Part shown: in pieces, positions 5,078-5,555 of the stretch
How positions within the stretch are numbered: the stretch's first letter is position 1
How the letters are laid out: each line of letters opens with the position of its first letter
DNA from: an uncultured Collinsella sp.
GTDB lineage: Bacteria > Actinomycetota > Coriobacteriia > Coriobacteriales > Coriobacteriaceae
Length of the DNA stretch: 5,555 nt
Assembly (NCBI GenBank): GCA_902489945.1
Contig: CABUBZ010000096.1
Location: forward strand, 1 to 5,555
Direction: 5' to 3'
Notes under the pieces: generated by a model
Databases searched by the model: none
Told to the model about the DNA's origin: nothing
Seen by the model: only the letters and a program-made list of their open reading frames with translations
Program-made: the position numbers and the translations under genes

Positions 5078-5555
5078 CTAGTCCTGGGCTTTGATACTCG
5101 GCAGCAGGATTTGCGCGAGGTAGTCGGTCTCAAGTTTGGTCGCGGCGTCTGCCTTGCCGTCTTTGCCGACCAGTACGTTCTTGATCTGGCTATAGGTGTA
5201 GCGGTTACCGGTCGTGAGCTCGACAAGCTCAATGGCCGTGTCCATGGGGTAGGTTGACACGGGATTCTGCGTCCGTCCGTTGATGGTCTGGGGCACCACG
5301 TACGGATAGACGGGGCCGCTGGCATAGACGGTATAACCGTTGCCTAGATTGGCCGCACCCAAAACCGTATCGCCCTCATCGGGCGTAAAGCTCTCGCCCT
5401 CGCGCACCGCGACGAGCGTCACAATCGGCGTATCGCTGTCGCCGGCAAGATAGATGCATAGCGTGCTGCCATTTTGCCAAGTCTCGACCTTGCCGTACCA
5501 CTCGACGGGGATATCGAGCTGGTAGAGGTCGGTTGCCTTGTGGCGGGCGTCGGCA
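5078..5555 (-). CDS. Unrecognised protein, C-terminal part only
   Basis: The frame is open from the right edge to a TAG (complement of 5078-5080), giving at least 158 residues. The true start lies beyond the window; an internal GTG at 5420-5422 need not be the start, because the frame stays open to 5554. The visible sequence begins with DLYQLDIPVEWYGKVETW and contains alternating hydrophobic and polar strands, then GNGYTVYASGPVYPYVV and an ending LLPSIKAQD. A run of short beta-type strands with Gly, Tyr and Trp resembles extracellular or cell-wall-associated domains seen in Gram-positive bacteria, but the N-terminus that would show a signal peptide or lipobox is missing. I do not assign a function. 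Codon use is GC-rich like clpB. It converges on the ATPase gene with no shared operon. Confidence 0.8.
   Translation of the reverse strand, partial: ADARHKATDLYQLDIPVEWYGKVETWQNGSTLCIYLAGDSDTPIVTLVAVREGESFTPDEGDTVLGAANLGNGYTVYASGPVYPYVVPQTINGRTQNPVSTYPMDTAIELVELTTGNRYTYSQIKNVLVGKDGKADAATKLETDYLAQILLPSIKAQD

Noticed and set aside
4844..5257. 137-codon + strand open frame across the end of the ATPase gene
   Set aside because: It overlaps both the ATPase C-terminus and the minus-strand gene in other frames, has no ribosome binding site that I can see and shows no domain.

Overview
The window looks like part of the chromosome of a high-GC Gram-positive bacterium. A Collinsella-like member of the Coriobacteriia is my best guess, from the style of the ClpB protein, the GC-rich codon use of the flanking genes and the look of the repeats. 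That assignment is inference from memory, not a database result.

Layout. Positions 1-475 hold no gene I can support. They contain three inverted-repeat (hairpin) units at a spacing of about 80 bp (about 74-300), then an AT-rich stretch (about 341-400) that probably carries the clpB promoter, then a leader with a GC-rich hairpin and a good ribosome binding site. Positions 476-3103 (+) encode a complete ClpB disaggregase. A strong intrinsic terminator follows at 3146-3182. Positions 3235-3438 (+) encode a 67-residue Pro/Ala-rich, acidic, probably disordered protein that I do not recognise. Positions 3439-3651 are AT-richer and end in a 24-bp imperfect inverted repeat that encloses a perfect TATAAT and abuts the ribosome binding site of the next gene. 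Positions 3652-5004 (+) encode a 450-residue P-loop ATPase of the AAA_14/DUF4143 type, with codon use unlike clpB. A 73-bp convergent spacer follows. Positions 5078-5555 (-) hold the C-terminal 158 codons of an unrecognised protein whose start lies beyond the window.

How the parts relate. clpB appears to be a single-gene transcription unit closed by its own terminator. The small gene and the ATPase gene are separate from it, and nothing shows that they share a pathway. The ATPase gene with its palindromic promoter looks like an accessory insertion between core genes.

The two items most worth following are the hairpin array upstream of clpB, whose wobble pairs suggest a + strand RNA, and the palindrome enclosing the promoter of the ATPase gene.
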